Assembly (NCBI GenBank): GCA_051061015.1
Contig: JBPFEG010000029.1
Span: 248,001 to 312,000 of the forward strand
Origin: Methylomicrobium sp051061015
GTDB lineage: Bacteria > Pseudomonadota > Gammaproteobacteria > Methylococcales > Methylomonadaceae
Length of the DNA: 64,000 nt
Direction of reading: 5' to 3'
The notes below the pieces were generated by a model. That model was not told where the DNA came from, made no database searches, and was given only the letters and a program-made list of their open reading frames with translations. Below, piece after piece: positions 42,557 to 51,331 of the stretch (position 1 is the first letter of the stretch; each line of letters starts with the position of its first letter). The position numbers and the translations under genes were made by a program.

Positions 42557-44044
42557 ATGACCCCGGAACAATTCAATCAATACGCCCGCCAGGGCTATAA
42601 CCGCATCCCGGTCAGCCGGGAAGTGCTGGCCGATCTGGATACGCCGCTCAGCGCGTACCTGAAATTGGCCGACGGCGCTTATTCCTATCTATTCGAATCG
42701 GTGCACGGCGGCGAGCAATGGGGACGCTATTCGATCATCGGACTCCCCTGCAAAACGATCGTGAAGGTGATCGGCAACCGGATTAATCTGGAAAAAAACG
42801 GCGAGATCGTCGAAACGGCCGTGCTCGATAATCCACTGCTGTGGATCGAGCAGTTCAAGGCGCGCTACAAGGTGCCGGACATCGACGATCTGCCTCGTTT
42901 TAACGGCGGCCTGGTCGGCTATTTCGGCTACGAGACGATTTCGTATATCGAACCGCGCCTCGCCAGCGCCGGCAAACCCGATCCGCTCGGCACTCCGGAT
43001 ATCGTGCTGATGGTGTCCGAAGAAATGCTGGTGTTCGACAATCTGTCCGGCAAACTGCTGCTGTTGACCCATGCCGACCCGGCCGAAGACCAGGCTTACG
43101 AACGGGCGCTGCAGCGTTTGTATGAGTGGTCGATCAAGCTGCGCGAAGTGCAGGCCAAACCGGCAAGGCATACGGCGCCCAAAAAAGTCAACGAGTCCGA
43201 TTTCGTTTCCGGCTTCACCCAGCAAGGCTTCGAAGATGCGGTGTGCAAAGCGAAAGAATACATCACCGATGGCGATATCATGCAGGTGGTCCTGTCGCAG
43301 CGTCTGTCGATTCCTTATACCGCGGCGCCCTTGAATCTGTATCGGGCACTGCGGTGCCTGAATCCGTCGCCGTACATGTTCTTTCTGAACCTCGGCGATT
43401 TTCATATCGTCGGCTCGTCGCCGGAAATCCTGGTCCGCCTCGAAGACAACATCGTGACCGTACGTCCGATCGCGGGCACCCGCCGACGCGGCGCAACGCA
43501 GGAACAGGATCTTGCGCTCGAAAAGGAGCTGTTGGCCGATCCGAAGGAAATCGCCGAACACCTGATGCTGATCGATCTCGGCCGTAATGACACCGGCCGC
43601 GTTGCCGAAATCGGCAGCGTGCAGTTGACCGACAAGATGATCGTCGAACGCTACTCGCATGTGATGCACATCGTCTCCAATGTGATCGGCCGGCTGAAGC
43701 CGGGCAAAAATGCGTTCGACGTGCTCGCCGCAACCTTTCCGGCCGGCACCGTCAGCGGGGCACCGAAAATCCGCGCGATGGAAATCATCGACGAACTGGA
43801 GCCGGTCAAGCGCGGCGTCTATTCGGGCGCGGTCGGCTATATCGCCTGGTCCGGCAACCTCGACACCGCGATCGCGATCCGCACGGCCGTGATCAAGGAC
43901 AGCATGCTGCATATCCAGGCCGGTGCCGGGATCGTCTACGACTCGATTCCACGCAATGAGTGGGACGAAACGATGAATAAAGGTCGAGCCATTTTCCGCG
44001 CGGTCAGCATGGCCGAAGCGGGGCTCGAAGGAGAAGACGCATGA
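42557..44044 (+). CDS. trpE: Anthranilate synthase component I
   Basis: 495 residues. Turns chorismate and ammonia into anthranilate in tryptophan synthesis. The chorismate-binding domain is clear: GDIMQVVLSQRLS near 237, PSPYMFFLN near 272, RPIAGTRRRGAT near 307, HLMLIDLGRND near 337 and FPAGTVSGAPKIRAMEII near 395. The N-terminal regulatory segment has SRE and LESVHGGEQWGRYS, matching the tryptophan-binding site of feedback-inhibited TrpE. Its end overlaps trpG (ATGA). Confidence 0.97.
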   Translation: MTPEQFNQYARQGYNRIPVSREVLADLDTPLSAYLKLADGAYSYLFESVHGGEQWGRYSIIGLPCKTIVKVIGNRINLEKNGEIVETAVLDNPLLWIEQFKARYKVPDIDDLPRFNGGLVGYFGYETISYIEPRLASAGKPDPLGTPDIVLMVSEEMLVFDNLSGKLLLLTHADPAEDQAYERALQRLYEWSIKLREVQAKPARHTAPKKVNESDFVSGFTQQGFEDAVCKAKEYITDGDIMQVVLSQRLSIPYTAAPLNLYRALRCLNPSPYMFFLNLGDFHIVGSSPEILVRLEDNIVTVRPIAGTRRRGATQEQDLALEKELLADPKEIAEHLMLIDLGRNDTGRVAEIGSVQLTDKMIVERYSHVMHIVSNVIGRLKPGKNAFDVLAATFPAGTVSGAPKIRAMEIIDELEPVKRGVYSGAVGYIAWSGNLDTAIAIRTAVIKDSMLHIQAGAGIVYDSIPRNEWDETMNKGRAIFRAVSMAEAGLEGEDA

Positions 44045-44631
44045 GCGCAATCAAACTGGTGATGATCGACAATTACGATTCGTTCACCTACAACCTGGTG
44101 CAGTATCTGGGCGAGCTCGGCGCCGATGTGACGGTCGTGCGCAACGACCAGGTTACGGTCGAAGACATCGAACGCCTGTCCCCCGACAAAATCGTTATTT
44201 CGCCGGGCCCTTGTACACCGCGGGAAGCCGGCGTATCGGTCGAGGCGATCATGACATTTGCCGGCCGTTACCCGATCCTCGGTGTCTGCCTCGGCCATCA
44301 GAGCATCGGCTACGCGTTCGGCGGCAACATCATGCATGCCAAGCAGATCATGCACGGCAAGACGTCCGAGGTTTACCACCATAATGTCGGCGTGTTCAAG
44401 GGCCTAAAAAACCCCTTCACCGCGACCCGTTATCATTCGTTGGTGATCGAGCAGGAAACCCTGCCCGATTGTCTCGAAATCACCGCTTGGACCCAGGACG
44501 AAGCCGGCAACCTCGACGAAATCATGGGCGTCCGCCATAAAACGCTCGACATCGAAGGCGTGCAGTTCCATCCTGAATCGATCCTGACCGAGCATGGCCA
44601 TGATCTACTGCGGAATTTTTTGGAGCGATAA
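44041..44631 (+). CDS. trpG: Anthranilate synthase component II (glutamine amidotransferase)
   Basis: 196 residues. Class I amidotransferase that feeds ammonia to TrpE; may also serve para-aminobenzoate synthase. Signatures: MIDNYDSFTYNLVQYL near 8, SPGPCTP near 55, catalytic Cys in GVCLGHQSIGYAFGG near 80, and the His-Glu pair in VQFHPESIL near 172. It overlaps trpE and is followed by a 98-base gap before trpD. Confidence 0.97.
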   Translation: MSAIKLVMIDNYDSFTYNLVQYLGELGADVTVVRNDQVTVEDIERLSPDKIVISPGPCTPREAGVSVEAIMTFAGRYPILGVCLGHQSIGYAFGGNIMHAKQIMHGKTSEVYHHNVGVFKGLKNPFTATRYHSLVIEQETLPDCLEITAWTQDEAGNLDEIMGVRHKTLDIEGVQFHPESILTEHGHDLLRNFLER

Positions 44632-44729
44632 CGTGCAGAGCACGCATTGTGTAGCCAATACGCTGTTGATGGAATACTCGAAATCGAAGGCTACCCGACC
44701 CATTTTCCTTGGCACGCCAAGACCCGCCG

Positions 44730-45764
44730 ATGCAAATTCAAAAAGCTCTACAAAAACTGCTCGATAAACGGAACCTGACCCACGATGAAATGCGCGCGGT
44801 GATGCGCCAGATCATGAGCGGAGGTGCGACCGATGCGCAGATCGGCGGTTTTTTGATCGCGCTGCGCTGCAAGGGCGAGACGATCGAGGAAATCGCCGCG
44901 GCGGCCGAGGTGATGCGCGAGTTGGCGAGCAAGGTGCCGGTCACCGGCGAGCATGTGATCGATACCTGCGGCACCGGCGGCGACGGCGCAAATACGTTCA
45001 ATATCTCGACGACCTGTGCGCTCGTGGTCGCGGCCGCTGGCGCTAAGGTTGCCAAGCACGGCAATCGCTCGGTGTCGAGCCGCTCCGGCAGCGCCGACGT
45101 GCTCGAAGCGGCCGGGGTGAACCTGGACATGAGCCCGGAACAGGTCGCCGAATGCGTCGACCAGGTCGGCGTCGGCTTTTTGTTCGCGCAAAAGCTGCAT
45201 GGTGCGATGAAACACACCAGCGGTCCACGCCGCGAAATGGGCGTCCGGACCCTGTTCAATCTGCTCGGGCCGTTGTCCAACCCGGCCGGCGCGCCGAACC
45301 AGTTAATCGGCGTATTCGCGAAGGAATGGGTCGAACCTTTGGCCGAGGCGCTCAAAAAACTCGGCAGCCGGCACGTGCTGGTCGTCAGCGCGGACGATGG
45401 ACTCGATGAAATCAGCATTGCCGCGCCTTCGAACATCGCCGAACTGAAAGACGGATTCGTTTCGATCTATACGGTGACGCCCGAACAATTTGGCCTAAAA
45501 CGTGCGAGCCTGTCGGAACTTGCGATTACCGACGCCGAATCGAGCCTTGCGATGATGAAGGCCGTGCTTGATAATCAGCCCGGTCCCGCGCGCGATATCG
45601 TCGTGCTGAACGCCGGCGCCGCGATCTATGCGGCCGATATCACTGACTCGCTTGAGGCAGGCATCAAAATGGCCGATGCGTTAATTGCCAACGGCGCCGC
45701 GCGCGCGAAGCTGGACGCCTTGATTGCTTATTCAAATTCTGTGAAAAATCCCTTAACGATATGA
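44730..45764 (+). CDS. trpD: Anthranilate phosphoribosyltransferase
   Basis: 344 residues from ATG 44730; the open frame begins at a TTG seven codons earlier. Attaches phosphoribosyl to anthranilate. The conserved DTCGTGGDGANTFNIST near 77, KHGNRSVSSRSGSADVLEA near 108, and MKHTSGPRREMGVRTLFNLLGPL near 160 match TrpD. The stop overlaps the trpC start (ATGA). Confidence 0.97.
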   Translation: MQIQKALQKLLDKRNLTHDEMRAVMRQIMSGGATDAQIGGFLIALRCKGETIEEIAAAAEVMRELASKVPVTGEHVIDTCGTGGDGANTFNISTTCALVVAAAGAKVAKHGNRSVSSRSGSADVLEAAGVNLDMSPEQVAECVDQVGVGFLFAQKLHGAMKHTSGPRREMGVRTLFNLLGPLSNPAGAPNQLIGVFAKEWVEPLAEALKKLGSRHVLVVSADDGLDEISIAAPSNIAELKDGFVSIYTVTPEQFGLKRASLSELAITDAESSLAMMKAVLDNQPGPARDIVVLNAGAAIYAADITDSLEAGIKMADALIANGAARAKLDALIAYSNSVKNPLTI

Positions 45765-46561
45765 CTGATACGCCAGACATCCTGAAAAAAATCCTCGACA
45801 CCAAAGCCGAAGAAGTAGCCCGCCGCATCGCGCGCACGCCGATCGCCGATCTCGAAAGTTTCGCCGAGACCGTCGAGAAACCGCGCGGCTTTTATCAGGC
45901 CTTGCGAGGCAGGGTCGCGTTGAAAAAACCGGCAATCATCGCCGAGATCAAAAAAGCCTCACCAAGCAAAGGCGTGATCCGGGAAAACTTCCAGCCGGTC
46001 ATGATCGGTCAGGATTATGCGATGAACGGTGCGACCTGTCTGTCGGTCCTGACCGACAAGGAGTATTTTCAGGGTTCCGAAGTGTACCTGCAAATGGTTC
46101 GCGAACGCTGCCCGCTGCCGGTGCTGCGCAAAGACTTCATGATCGATCCTTATCAGGTCTATGAGGCGCGTGCACTCGGTGCGGATTGCATCCTGTTGAT
46201 CGTCGCCGCGCTCGAAGACGGCCGGATACGCGAACTGGCCGAGCTGGCAACCAAGCTGGGCATGGACGTGCTGGTCGAAGTGCACAACGAAGAAGAATTG
46301 CACCGTGCGTTGCAGCTCGACACCAAGCTGATCGGGATCAACAACCGGAACCTGCGCACCTTCGAAACTTCGCTGCAGACGACGCTGGATCTGAAGGCGC
46401 AGATCCCCGAAGACCGGCTGATCATCACCGAAAGCGGCATTCATACGCCGGATGACGTGAAACTGATGCTCGATAACGGCATTTATGCGTTTTTGGTCGG
46501 CGAGGCGTTTATGCGTGCGGACAGTCCGGGCCAGAAAATGCGCGAACTGTTCGGCCTGTGA
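45761..46561 (+). CDS. trpC: Indole-3-glycerol phosphate synthase
   Basis: 266 residues, monofunctional, without the fused TrpF domain found in enterics. Closes the indole ring of tryptophan precursor. Signatures: IAEIKKASPSKGVIRENF near 61, LSVLTDKEYFQGS near 94, VLRKDFMIDPYQVYEARALG near 123, IGINNRNLRTFE near 190 and ITESGIHT near 221. It is the last of the trpEGDC operon; trpF, trpB and trpA are not in the window. Confidence 0.97.
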   Translation: MTDTPDILKKILDTKAEEVARRIARTPIADLESFAETVEKPRGFYQALRGRVALKKPAIIAEIKKASPSKGVIRENFQPVMIGQDYAMNGATCLSVLTDKEYFQGSEVYLQMVRERCPLPVLRKDFMIDPYQVYEARALGADCILLIVAALEDGRIRELAELATKLGMDVLVEVHNEEELHRALQLDTKLIGINNRNLRTFETSLQTTLDLKAQIPEDRLIITESGIHTPDDVKLMLDNGIYAFLVGEAFMRADSPGQKMRELFGL

Positions 46562-46574
46562 GGATGTAATAGCC

Positions 46575-47387
46575 TTGGATTTCGCTGACAATCCGATCGG
46601 CGTATTCGATTCCGGCGTCGGCGGTCTGTCCGTCCTGCGCGAAATAAGGCGCGAGTTGCCCGCCGAAAACCTGATCTATGTGGCCGATTCTGCGCATGCG
46701 CCGTACGGCGATAAGCCGCAGGCGTTTATCGAAGCCAGATCGTTCGCGGTCACACGCTTCCTGCTCGACCGCGGCGCAAAAGCGATCGTGGTCGCCTGCA
46801 ATACCGCGACCGGCGCGGCGGCCGCCTCCCTAAGAAACCATTTCACTCTGCCGATCGTGGCGATGGAGCCGGCGATCAAGCCGGCCGCGGCACGAACCCA
46901 AACCGGCGTGGTCGGCGTGCTTGCGACCCGCCGGACGCTGGCGAGCCACAATTTCGTGAAGCTGTTCGAGCGTTACGGATCAGAAGCCGAAATCCTGCCG
47001 CAAGCCTGTCCCGGGCTTGTCGAACAGGTCGAGGCAGGCGATCTGGCGAGCGTAAAAACCCGCATCCTGCTTGAGCGCTATCTGTCTCCATTACTGGCAA
47101 AAGGAGCCGATACGCTGGTGCTCGGCTGTACGCATTATCCTTTCCTGCGCGCTTTAATCCAGGAAATTGCCGGGCCGAATGTTGCGGTGATCGATTCGTC
47201 GGAGGCGGTCGCGCGCCAGCTTCGCCGCCGTCTGGAAGTGCATGATTTGCTGGCCGATCCGGAAGGAATCGGAAGCGAACAGTTTTTTACGAGCGCCGAT
47301 CCGGCAATGGCCGGGCCGCTGATTAAGCAGTTGTGGCAATCGATCGTGGAGGTTCGTGGTTTGCCCGAAACAAGTCCCGTGTCGTGA
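46575..47387 (+). CDS. murI: Glutamate racemase
   Basis: 270 residues if started at TTG 46575; AGGA lies about 10 bases upstream and this start puts the protein's first conserved motif, PIGVFDSGVGGLSVL, at residue 7. No ATG is available in the expected range. Makes D-glutamate for peptidoglycan. The two catalytic Cys are in VVACNTATGAA near 73 and LGCTHYPFL near 183. It starts 13 bases after trpC, in the same direction. Confidence 0.93.
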   Translation: MDFADNPIGVFDSGVGGLSVLREIRRELPAENLIYVADSAHAPYGDKPQAFIEARSFAVTRFLLDRGAKAIVVACNTATGAAAASLRNHFTLPIVAMEPAIKPAAARTQTGVVGVLATRRTLASHNFVKLFERYGSEAEILPQACPGLVEQVEAGDLASVKTRILLERYLSPLLAKGADTLVLGCTHYPFLRALIQEIAGPNVAVIDSSEAVARQLRRRLEVHDLLADPEGIGSEQFFTSADPAMAGPLIKQLWQSIVEVRGLPETSPVS

Positions 47388-47437
47388 GTCGCCGGCTGTG
47401 CTCTCTGCTCGGGGTGGATAGCCAAGGCGCCGGGACG

Positions 47438-48046
47438 TTATAAGGCGCCCGACTCAACCAGCAGACCGTGAATCTGTGTCGCGATCCGCTCGTAACCCTG
47501 ATCGTTCGGATGAATCAAATCCGATTTGAGGCTGTTGTTTCCGAGGACTTCGGGCAGCGTTTGAAGATCGATCGGTACATCCATTACTTCTGCAATAGAC
47601 TGGTAAAACTCGGCGCTGGACATCCACAGGATATTGGGTTTCGGCACGCCGAGCATCACGACGCCGATCTGGCGGTCGTGCGCCAGTGCGATCATTTGCT
47701 TCAGATTCTCGGCGGTCTGTTCGGCCGGAATCCGGCGCAGCATGTCGTTGCCGCCGTGGATCAGGATCAGCAAATCCGGTTGATGAAGATCCAGCAAGGC
47801 GGGCAGACGTTTGAGACCGTCGCCGCTGATTTCACCGGGACGTCCGGCATTGACCACTTCCCGGGTCGTCAGTTTGGCGAGGACGCTCGGATAATCGCGC
47901 TGCGGCGATGCGCCGGTGCCGTAGGTCAGGCTGTCGCCGAAAGCGAGGATCACCGCCTGATCCGGCAACTTGCTCAACGAGTCGGAAGACTTGCTGCAAG
48001 CGGTCAGAGTAATCAGCAACGGTAGAAAGAGTAAAATATTTTTCAT
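47438..48046 (-). CDS. GDSL-type esterase lipoprotein (TesA/arylesterase-like)
   Basis: 202 residues from ATG 48046, which gives a lipoprotein signal with Cys17 in LITLTAC. An SGNH hydrolase: catalytic Ser in AFGDSLTYGTGAS, block-II Gly in NAGRPGEISGDGL, block-III GGNDMLR and C-terminal DLIHPND with the Asp-His pair. Probably a thioesterase, lysophospholipase or arylesterase at the membrane. The start codon is only 12 bases from that of the divergent pteridine reductase and lacks a ribosome site, so a start further upstream, overlapping the neighbour, is possible. Confidence 0.88.
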   Translation of the reverse strand: MKNILLFLPLLITLTACSKSSDSLSKLPDQAVILAFGDSLTYGTGASPQRDYPSVLAKLTTREVVNAGRPGEISGDGLKRLPALLDLHQPDLLILIHGGNDMLRRIPAEQTAENLKQMIALAHDRQIGVVMLGVPKPNILWMSSAEFYQSIAEVMDVPIDLQTLPEVLGNNSLKSDLIHPNDQGYERIATQIHGLLVESGAL

Positions 48047-48058
48047 GGCGGGGGAGAA

Positions 48059-48790
48059 ATGCAAAAAAATGTATTGATAACGGGTGCGGCCAAGCGCATC
48101 GGCGCGGCTTGCGCGAGGCGACTGCATCAGGAAGGCTGTCATGTCATCGTGCATTATAAATCGTCGGAACGGGAAGCGCTTGATCTATGTGACGAATTGA
48201 ACCGGCTGCGTCGAGATTCTGCCAGCGTCTTGCAGGCCAACCTGTTGGATATGGAGCAATTGAATGAAGTTGCCGAAGCCGCGCAAACAATCCGGGGCGG
48301 CATCGACGTACTGATCAATAACGCCTCAGCCTTTTATTCGACCCCTTTTGGCGAAGTGGCCGAGGCGCAATGGGACGAATTGCTCGGCAGTAATCTGAAA
48401 GCGCCGTTTTTTCTCGCGCAGGCCTTACGGGAGACATTGAAGGTCAGGCAGGGCTGCATCGTGAATATCGTCGATATCCATGCCGAGCGCGGCTTGCCGG
48501 GTTTTCCGGTCTACAGTATCGCGAAGGCGGGGTTAATGGCAATGACCCGGGTATTGGCAAAGGAAATGGGGCCGGAGGTACGGGTCAACGGGGTGGCGCC
48601 CGGCGCGATCATCTGGCCCGAACGCGACTTGTCGGCGCAGGCCAAACAGGAAATACTGCAGCGCGTGGCCTTGAAGCGGAGCGGCGAGCCGGACGATATT
48701 GCGAAGGCGATTCTGTTCCTGATCCGGGATGCGGATTACATGACTGGGCAGATATTGACCGTCGACGGCGGTCGTACCTTATTCTATTGA
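48059..48790 (+). CDS. Pteridine reductase-type short-chain dehydrogenase
   Basis: 243 residues with GGGGGAG before the ATG. The cofactor loop TGAAKRIG (residues 8-15) fits T-G-x3-R-x-G, the hallmark of pteridine reductases (PTR1, FolM), not the ordinary TGxxxGIG. NNASAFY, the catalytic YSIAKAG and the ending GQILTVDGG complete the fold. It likely reduces dihydropterins or dihydrofolate. Its 3' end overlaps folK by 12 bases convergently, and with folK and folB it makes a folate neighbourhood. Confidence 0.9.
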   Translation: MQKNVLITGAAKRIGAACARRLHQEGCHVIVHYKSSEREALDLCDELNRLRRDSASVLQANLLDMEQLNEVAEAAQTIRGGIDVLINNASAFYSTPFGEVAEAQWDELLGSNLKAPFFLAQALRETLKVRQGCIVNIVDIHAERGLPGFPVYSIAKAGLMAMTRVLAKEMGPEVRVNGVAPGAIIWPERDLSAQAKQEILQRVALKRSGEPDDIAKAILFLIRDADYMTGQILTVDGGRTLFY

Positions 48791-49279
48791 GGACCAGCCC
48801 GGCTTGATCCGTTTTTGATTGAGTCCGTCCTTGTCAAACCGCTCCCACAATTCGCGGTAGCTGATCCCGGTGACCGGATGTTTCTGATCTCCTGCAATCT
48901 CTGCCAAGGGCTCCAGCACGAAAGCGTATTTTTCGATTTCATCGCGCGGGATTTGCAGACGGCCGTCGCTGATTACCAGATCGCCGTACAGGATCAGGTC
49001 CAGGTCGAGGGTTCGGGAGGAAAATTTCTGGCACTCCCGCGTACGGCCATGGTCCAGTTCGATCTGACGGAGTTGTTTTGCGATCGATTTGACATCCTGG
49101 TCGGAGTCGAAACCGACGATCAGATTATAGAAGGTATCACCGGTAAACCCGACCGCCTCGGTTTCATAAGTGCTCGAAGCGACCAGCCCGCCGAAAAATA
49201 ACGCCAGCGAACGCAACGCGCTTTGGATATTTTTTTCCTTCTCGATATTGCTGCCGATGCTGATATAGCCTCTGGTCAC
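48779..49279 (-). CDS. folK: Hydroxymethyldihydropteridine pyrophosphokinase
   Basis: 166 residues starting at a GTG (49279) that overlaps the folB stop (GTGA). Activates 6-hydroxymethyl-dihydropterin for dihydropteroate synthesis. Signatures: YISIGSNIEKEKNI near 5, TEAVGFTGDTFYNLIV near 39, and the HPPK motif EFKSRTLDLDL-like stretch KFSSRTLDLDLILYGD near 83 with ATP/Mg Asp residues. The second gene of folB-folK. Confidence 0.95.
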   Translation of the reverse strand: MTRGYISIGSNIEKEKNIQSALRSLALFFGGLVASSTYETEAVGFTGDTFYNLIVGFDSDQDVKSIAKQLRQIELDHGRTRECQKFSSRTLDLDLILYGDLVISDGRLQIPRDEIEKYAFVLEPLAEIAGDQKHPVTGISYRELWERFDKDGLNQKRIKPGWSSIE

Positions 49280-49635
49280 CGTTTTCGCTCGCCTCGTTCG
49301 ATTATGATTCCGACATCGCTGGCGCCGCTGATCGCGCCTTTCTTGTTCAACGTCAGTTTGACCCAGGGCACCGCAAATTCGTTCTGGATGATTTTAACGA
49401 TCTCGACTGCAAGCTTTTCGACCAGTAAAAACTGACTGTTTTCGACAAAGCTGACGAGCCGTTTGGAAACTTTTTTATAGTCGAGAGCGTATTGTATGTC
49501 GTCGGTTTCGGCCGCTTTTTCGATGGCGAAGCCCATTTCGATATCCAGTACAACGCATTGTTTAGTCTTCCGTTCCCAGTCATAAATCCCGATGATCGTT
49601 TTGATCTCCAGTCCGCCTAAAAAAATGATGTCCAT
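49276..49635 (-). CDS. folB: Dihydroneopterin aldolase
   Basis: 119 residues. Cleaves dihydroneopterin to 6-hydroxymethyl-dihydropterin, the step before FolK. Signatures: LGGLEIKTIIGIYDWERKTKQ at the N terminus with catalytic Glu, then DYKKVSKRLVSFVENSQF and LVEKLAVEIVKII, ending KKGAISGASDVGIIIER. Full length; coupled to folK. It diverges from plsY with about 95 bases between starts. Confidence 0.95.
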   Translation of the reverse strand: MDIIFLGGLEIKTIIGIYDWERKTKQCVVLDIEMGFAIEKAAETDDIQYALDYKKVSKRLVSFVENSQFLLVEKLAVEIVKIIQNEFAVPWVKLTLNKKGAISGASDVGIIIERGERKR

Positions 49636-49729
49636 GATAATTTTCCGGTTATGATGTGCGCTTTTTTAAAAGCGTTAAGTATCGGGGAATTGCCCTCGGC
49701 TTACAAGTTTTGGTTGATAAAAGGTGTAT

Positions 49730-50314
49730 ATGATTGAGTGGTTGTTTGTGCCTGCGGCCTATTTGATAGGTTCGGTTTCCAGTGCAATTATCATTTGCCG
49801 GCTGATGGGCTTGCCCGATCCGCGCGAGCAGGGCTCCGGTAACCCGGGGGCGACTAACGTAATGCGCTTCGGCGGCAAAAAAGCGGCAGCGATCACCTTA
49901 TTAGGAGATTTATTGAAGGGGCTGATTCCGGTTTACGGCGCCAATCTGCTCGGCGTATCGGTCGAGTTGCTGGCCGCGACCGGTGTGGCGGCATTCATAG
50001 GCCATCTTTACCCGATTTTTTTCGGATTCAAGGGAGGAAAGGGGGTCGCTACCACGATCGGGGTGTTGCTGGGATTTTCGTGGCTCCTGGGCCTGGCCTT
50101 CGTCGCGACCTGGCTGGTGATTTACAAGGTCGGCAAGATTTCCTCGTTATCTGCGCTGATTGCGGCGGTGCTTTCGCCGGCGTATGCCTGGTTTATCGTC
50201 GGCAGTCCGGCGCTGGTCGGGGCGGTGGCGCTGATGGCGGTAGTGCTGCTGTGGCGGCATAAAAGCAACATTCAGCGGCTCTTGGCGGGAGAGGAAAAGA
50301 CAATTAAGTCTTGA
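49730..50314 (+). CDS. plsY: Glycerol-3-phosphate acyltransferase PlsY
   Basis: 194 residues from ATG 49730, with AAAGG 6 bases upstream; GTG 49724 is an alternative. Transfers acyl from acyl-phosphate to glycerol 3-phosphate in the inner membrane. Five or so membrane segments. Motif 1 is GSGNPGATNVMR near 34; motif 2 AFIGHLYPIFFGFKGGKGVATTIG is near 87. The neighbouring folB/plsY divergence is a common gammaproteobacterial arrangement. Confidence 0.95.
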   Translation: MIEWLFVPAAYLIGSVSSAIIICRLMGLPDPREQGSGNPGATNVMRFGGKKAAAITLLGDLLKGLIPVYGANLLGVSVELLAATGVAAFIGHLYPIFFGFKGGKGVATTIGVLLGFSWLLGLAFVATWLVIYKVGKISSLSALIAAVLSPAYAWFIVGSPALVGAVALMAVVLLWRHKSNIQRLLAGEEKTIKS

Positions 50315-50396
50315 GACGCGAGTCGAGCAAGCGCAGCAGCACCTGCCCTAAGCTGCGGAGGAAATAGATTGGATTTGAAAAATTGGCAAAACTCGT

Positions 50397-51104
50397 TCAG
50401 AGCCTCTGCAACTGAAACCAGACCTGCGCATCAAAGGGCAGGCGACCTTTGAGGTTTTTCCGAACGGGGCCTGGCAGGTCGGAAGTGCCGCCAACCAGCA
50501 CTTTCTCGACCGAAATCCCCGTGATTCGATAGCCGTGTTTGTTGAGTTCCGTTTGAATCGGCTTCAGCAAATCCGGGTTAAAAAGTAGTTCGGCGGCATA
50601 ACGGTTAATTTCCATACTGACAGGCCGACCTTTTTTCCTGTTCCAGCGTTTGTCCCGATGGGCAGTTTCGGCCAGATAATGCGACAGCCAGGGATAGTCG
50701 ATCAGCCTGCCGATAAATAGGGACGCGTATTCGCCTTGCAGCGCGGGCGGTTCGGTTGTGGCGAAGGCGGAGGCAAGAAGCGAAAGAACCGCCTCCTGAT
50801 CGATATTGCAGGACTGATAGCGGGGATGATGCGCGCGCAAACGCAACGTATGCCATTTCTCGTCCGCTTCGATGCCGAGCGTACACTCGCCGGCTGGCGC
50901 GGAAATGATTGTCGTGTCCTGGCTCCAGGCGCTGGTCGGCGAAATCAATAAAAGCCAGAGCAAGGCATGCGGTTTGCGGCCGACGAAGATTTTCCGAACC
51001 TCTGCCGTTTTTCGAAAAGCTTCCGAAAATGCTTTCACCCAGGCCGGTACCTCGCCGGAAACAGTAAGGCACAGCCAACGCAATTGTGTCCGTAATTTCA
51101 TCAT
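50397..51104 (-). CDS. Putative exported protein of unknown function
   Basis: 235 residues with GAAGAGG just before a double ATG. A hydrophobic stretch ending in LLWLLLISPTSAWSQ (about residues 48-62) looks like a signal sequence, but it lies unusually far from the start; the true start may be internal or the long basic N terminus may be real. The mature region has two Cys (GECTLGIEA, YQSCNIDQE) and a C-terminal region with strands. No family recognised. Confidence 0.65.
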   Translation of the reverse strand: MMKLRTQLRWLCLTVSGEVPAWVKAFSEAFRKTAEVRKIFVGRKPHALLWLLLISPTSAWSQDTTIISAPAGECTLGIEADEKWHTLRLRAHHPRYQSCNIDQEAVLSLLASAFATTEPPALQGEYASLFIGRLIDYPWLSHYLAETAHRDKRWNRKKGRPVSMEINRYAAELLFNPDLLKPIQTELNKHGYRITGISVEKVLVGGTSDLPGPVRKNLKGRLPFDAQVWFQLQRL

Positions 51105-51331
51105 AAGCCTCTTCAGGCGTAACTCTGAGTCCTGTCATTGTATGTCGGTTTCCGGTAGAGCAAAAGTGCTCGCCGCCAGGACGAATACGCCCTGTTCTAA
51201 ACGGCAGCACTGAATTTTCAATCATGCTAATCCGTCCGAATTTGCTTACGAAAGCATTATGTAGCGGCAAAGTGCAGTATAATTGCCGGTTTTTTACAGC
51301 TTTTCTTTGAACTTATATACTCAAGGCACCC

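Noticed and set aside
42689..44050. 453-codon minus-strand frame across trpE
   Set aside because: Antisense shadow of a clearly conserved trpE.
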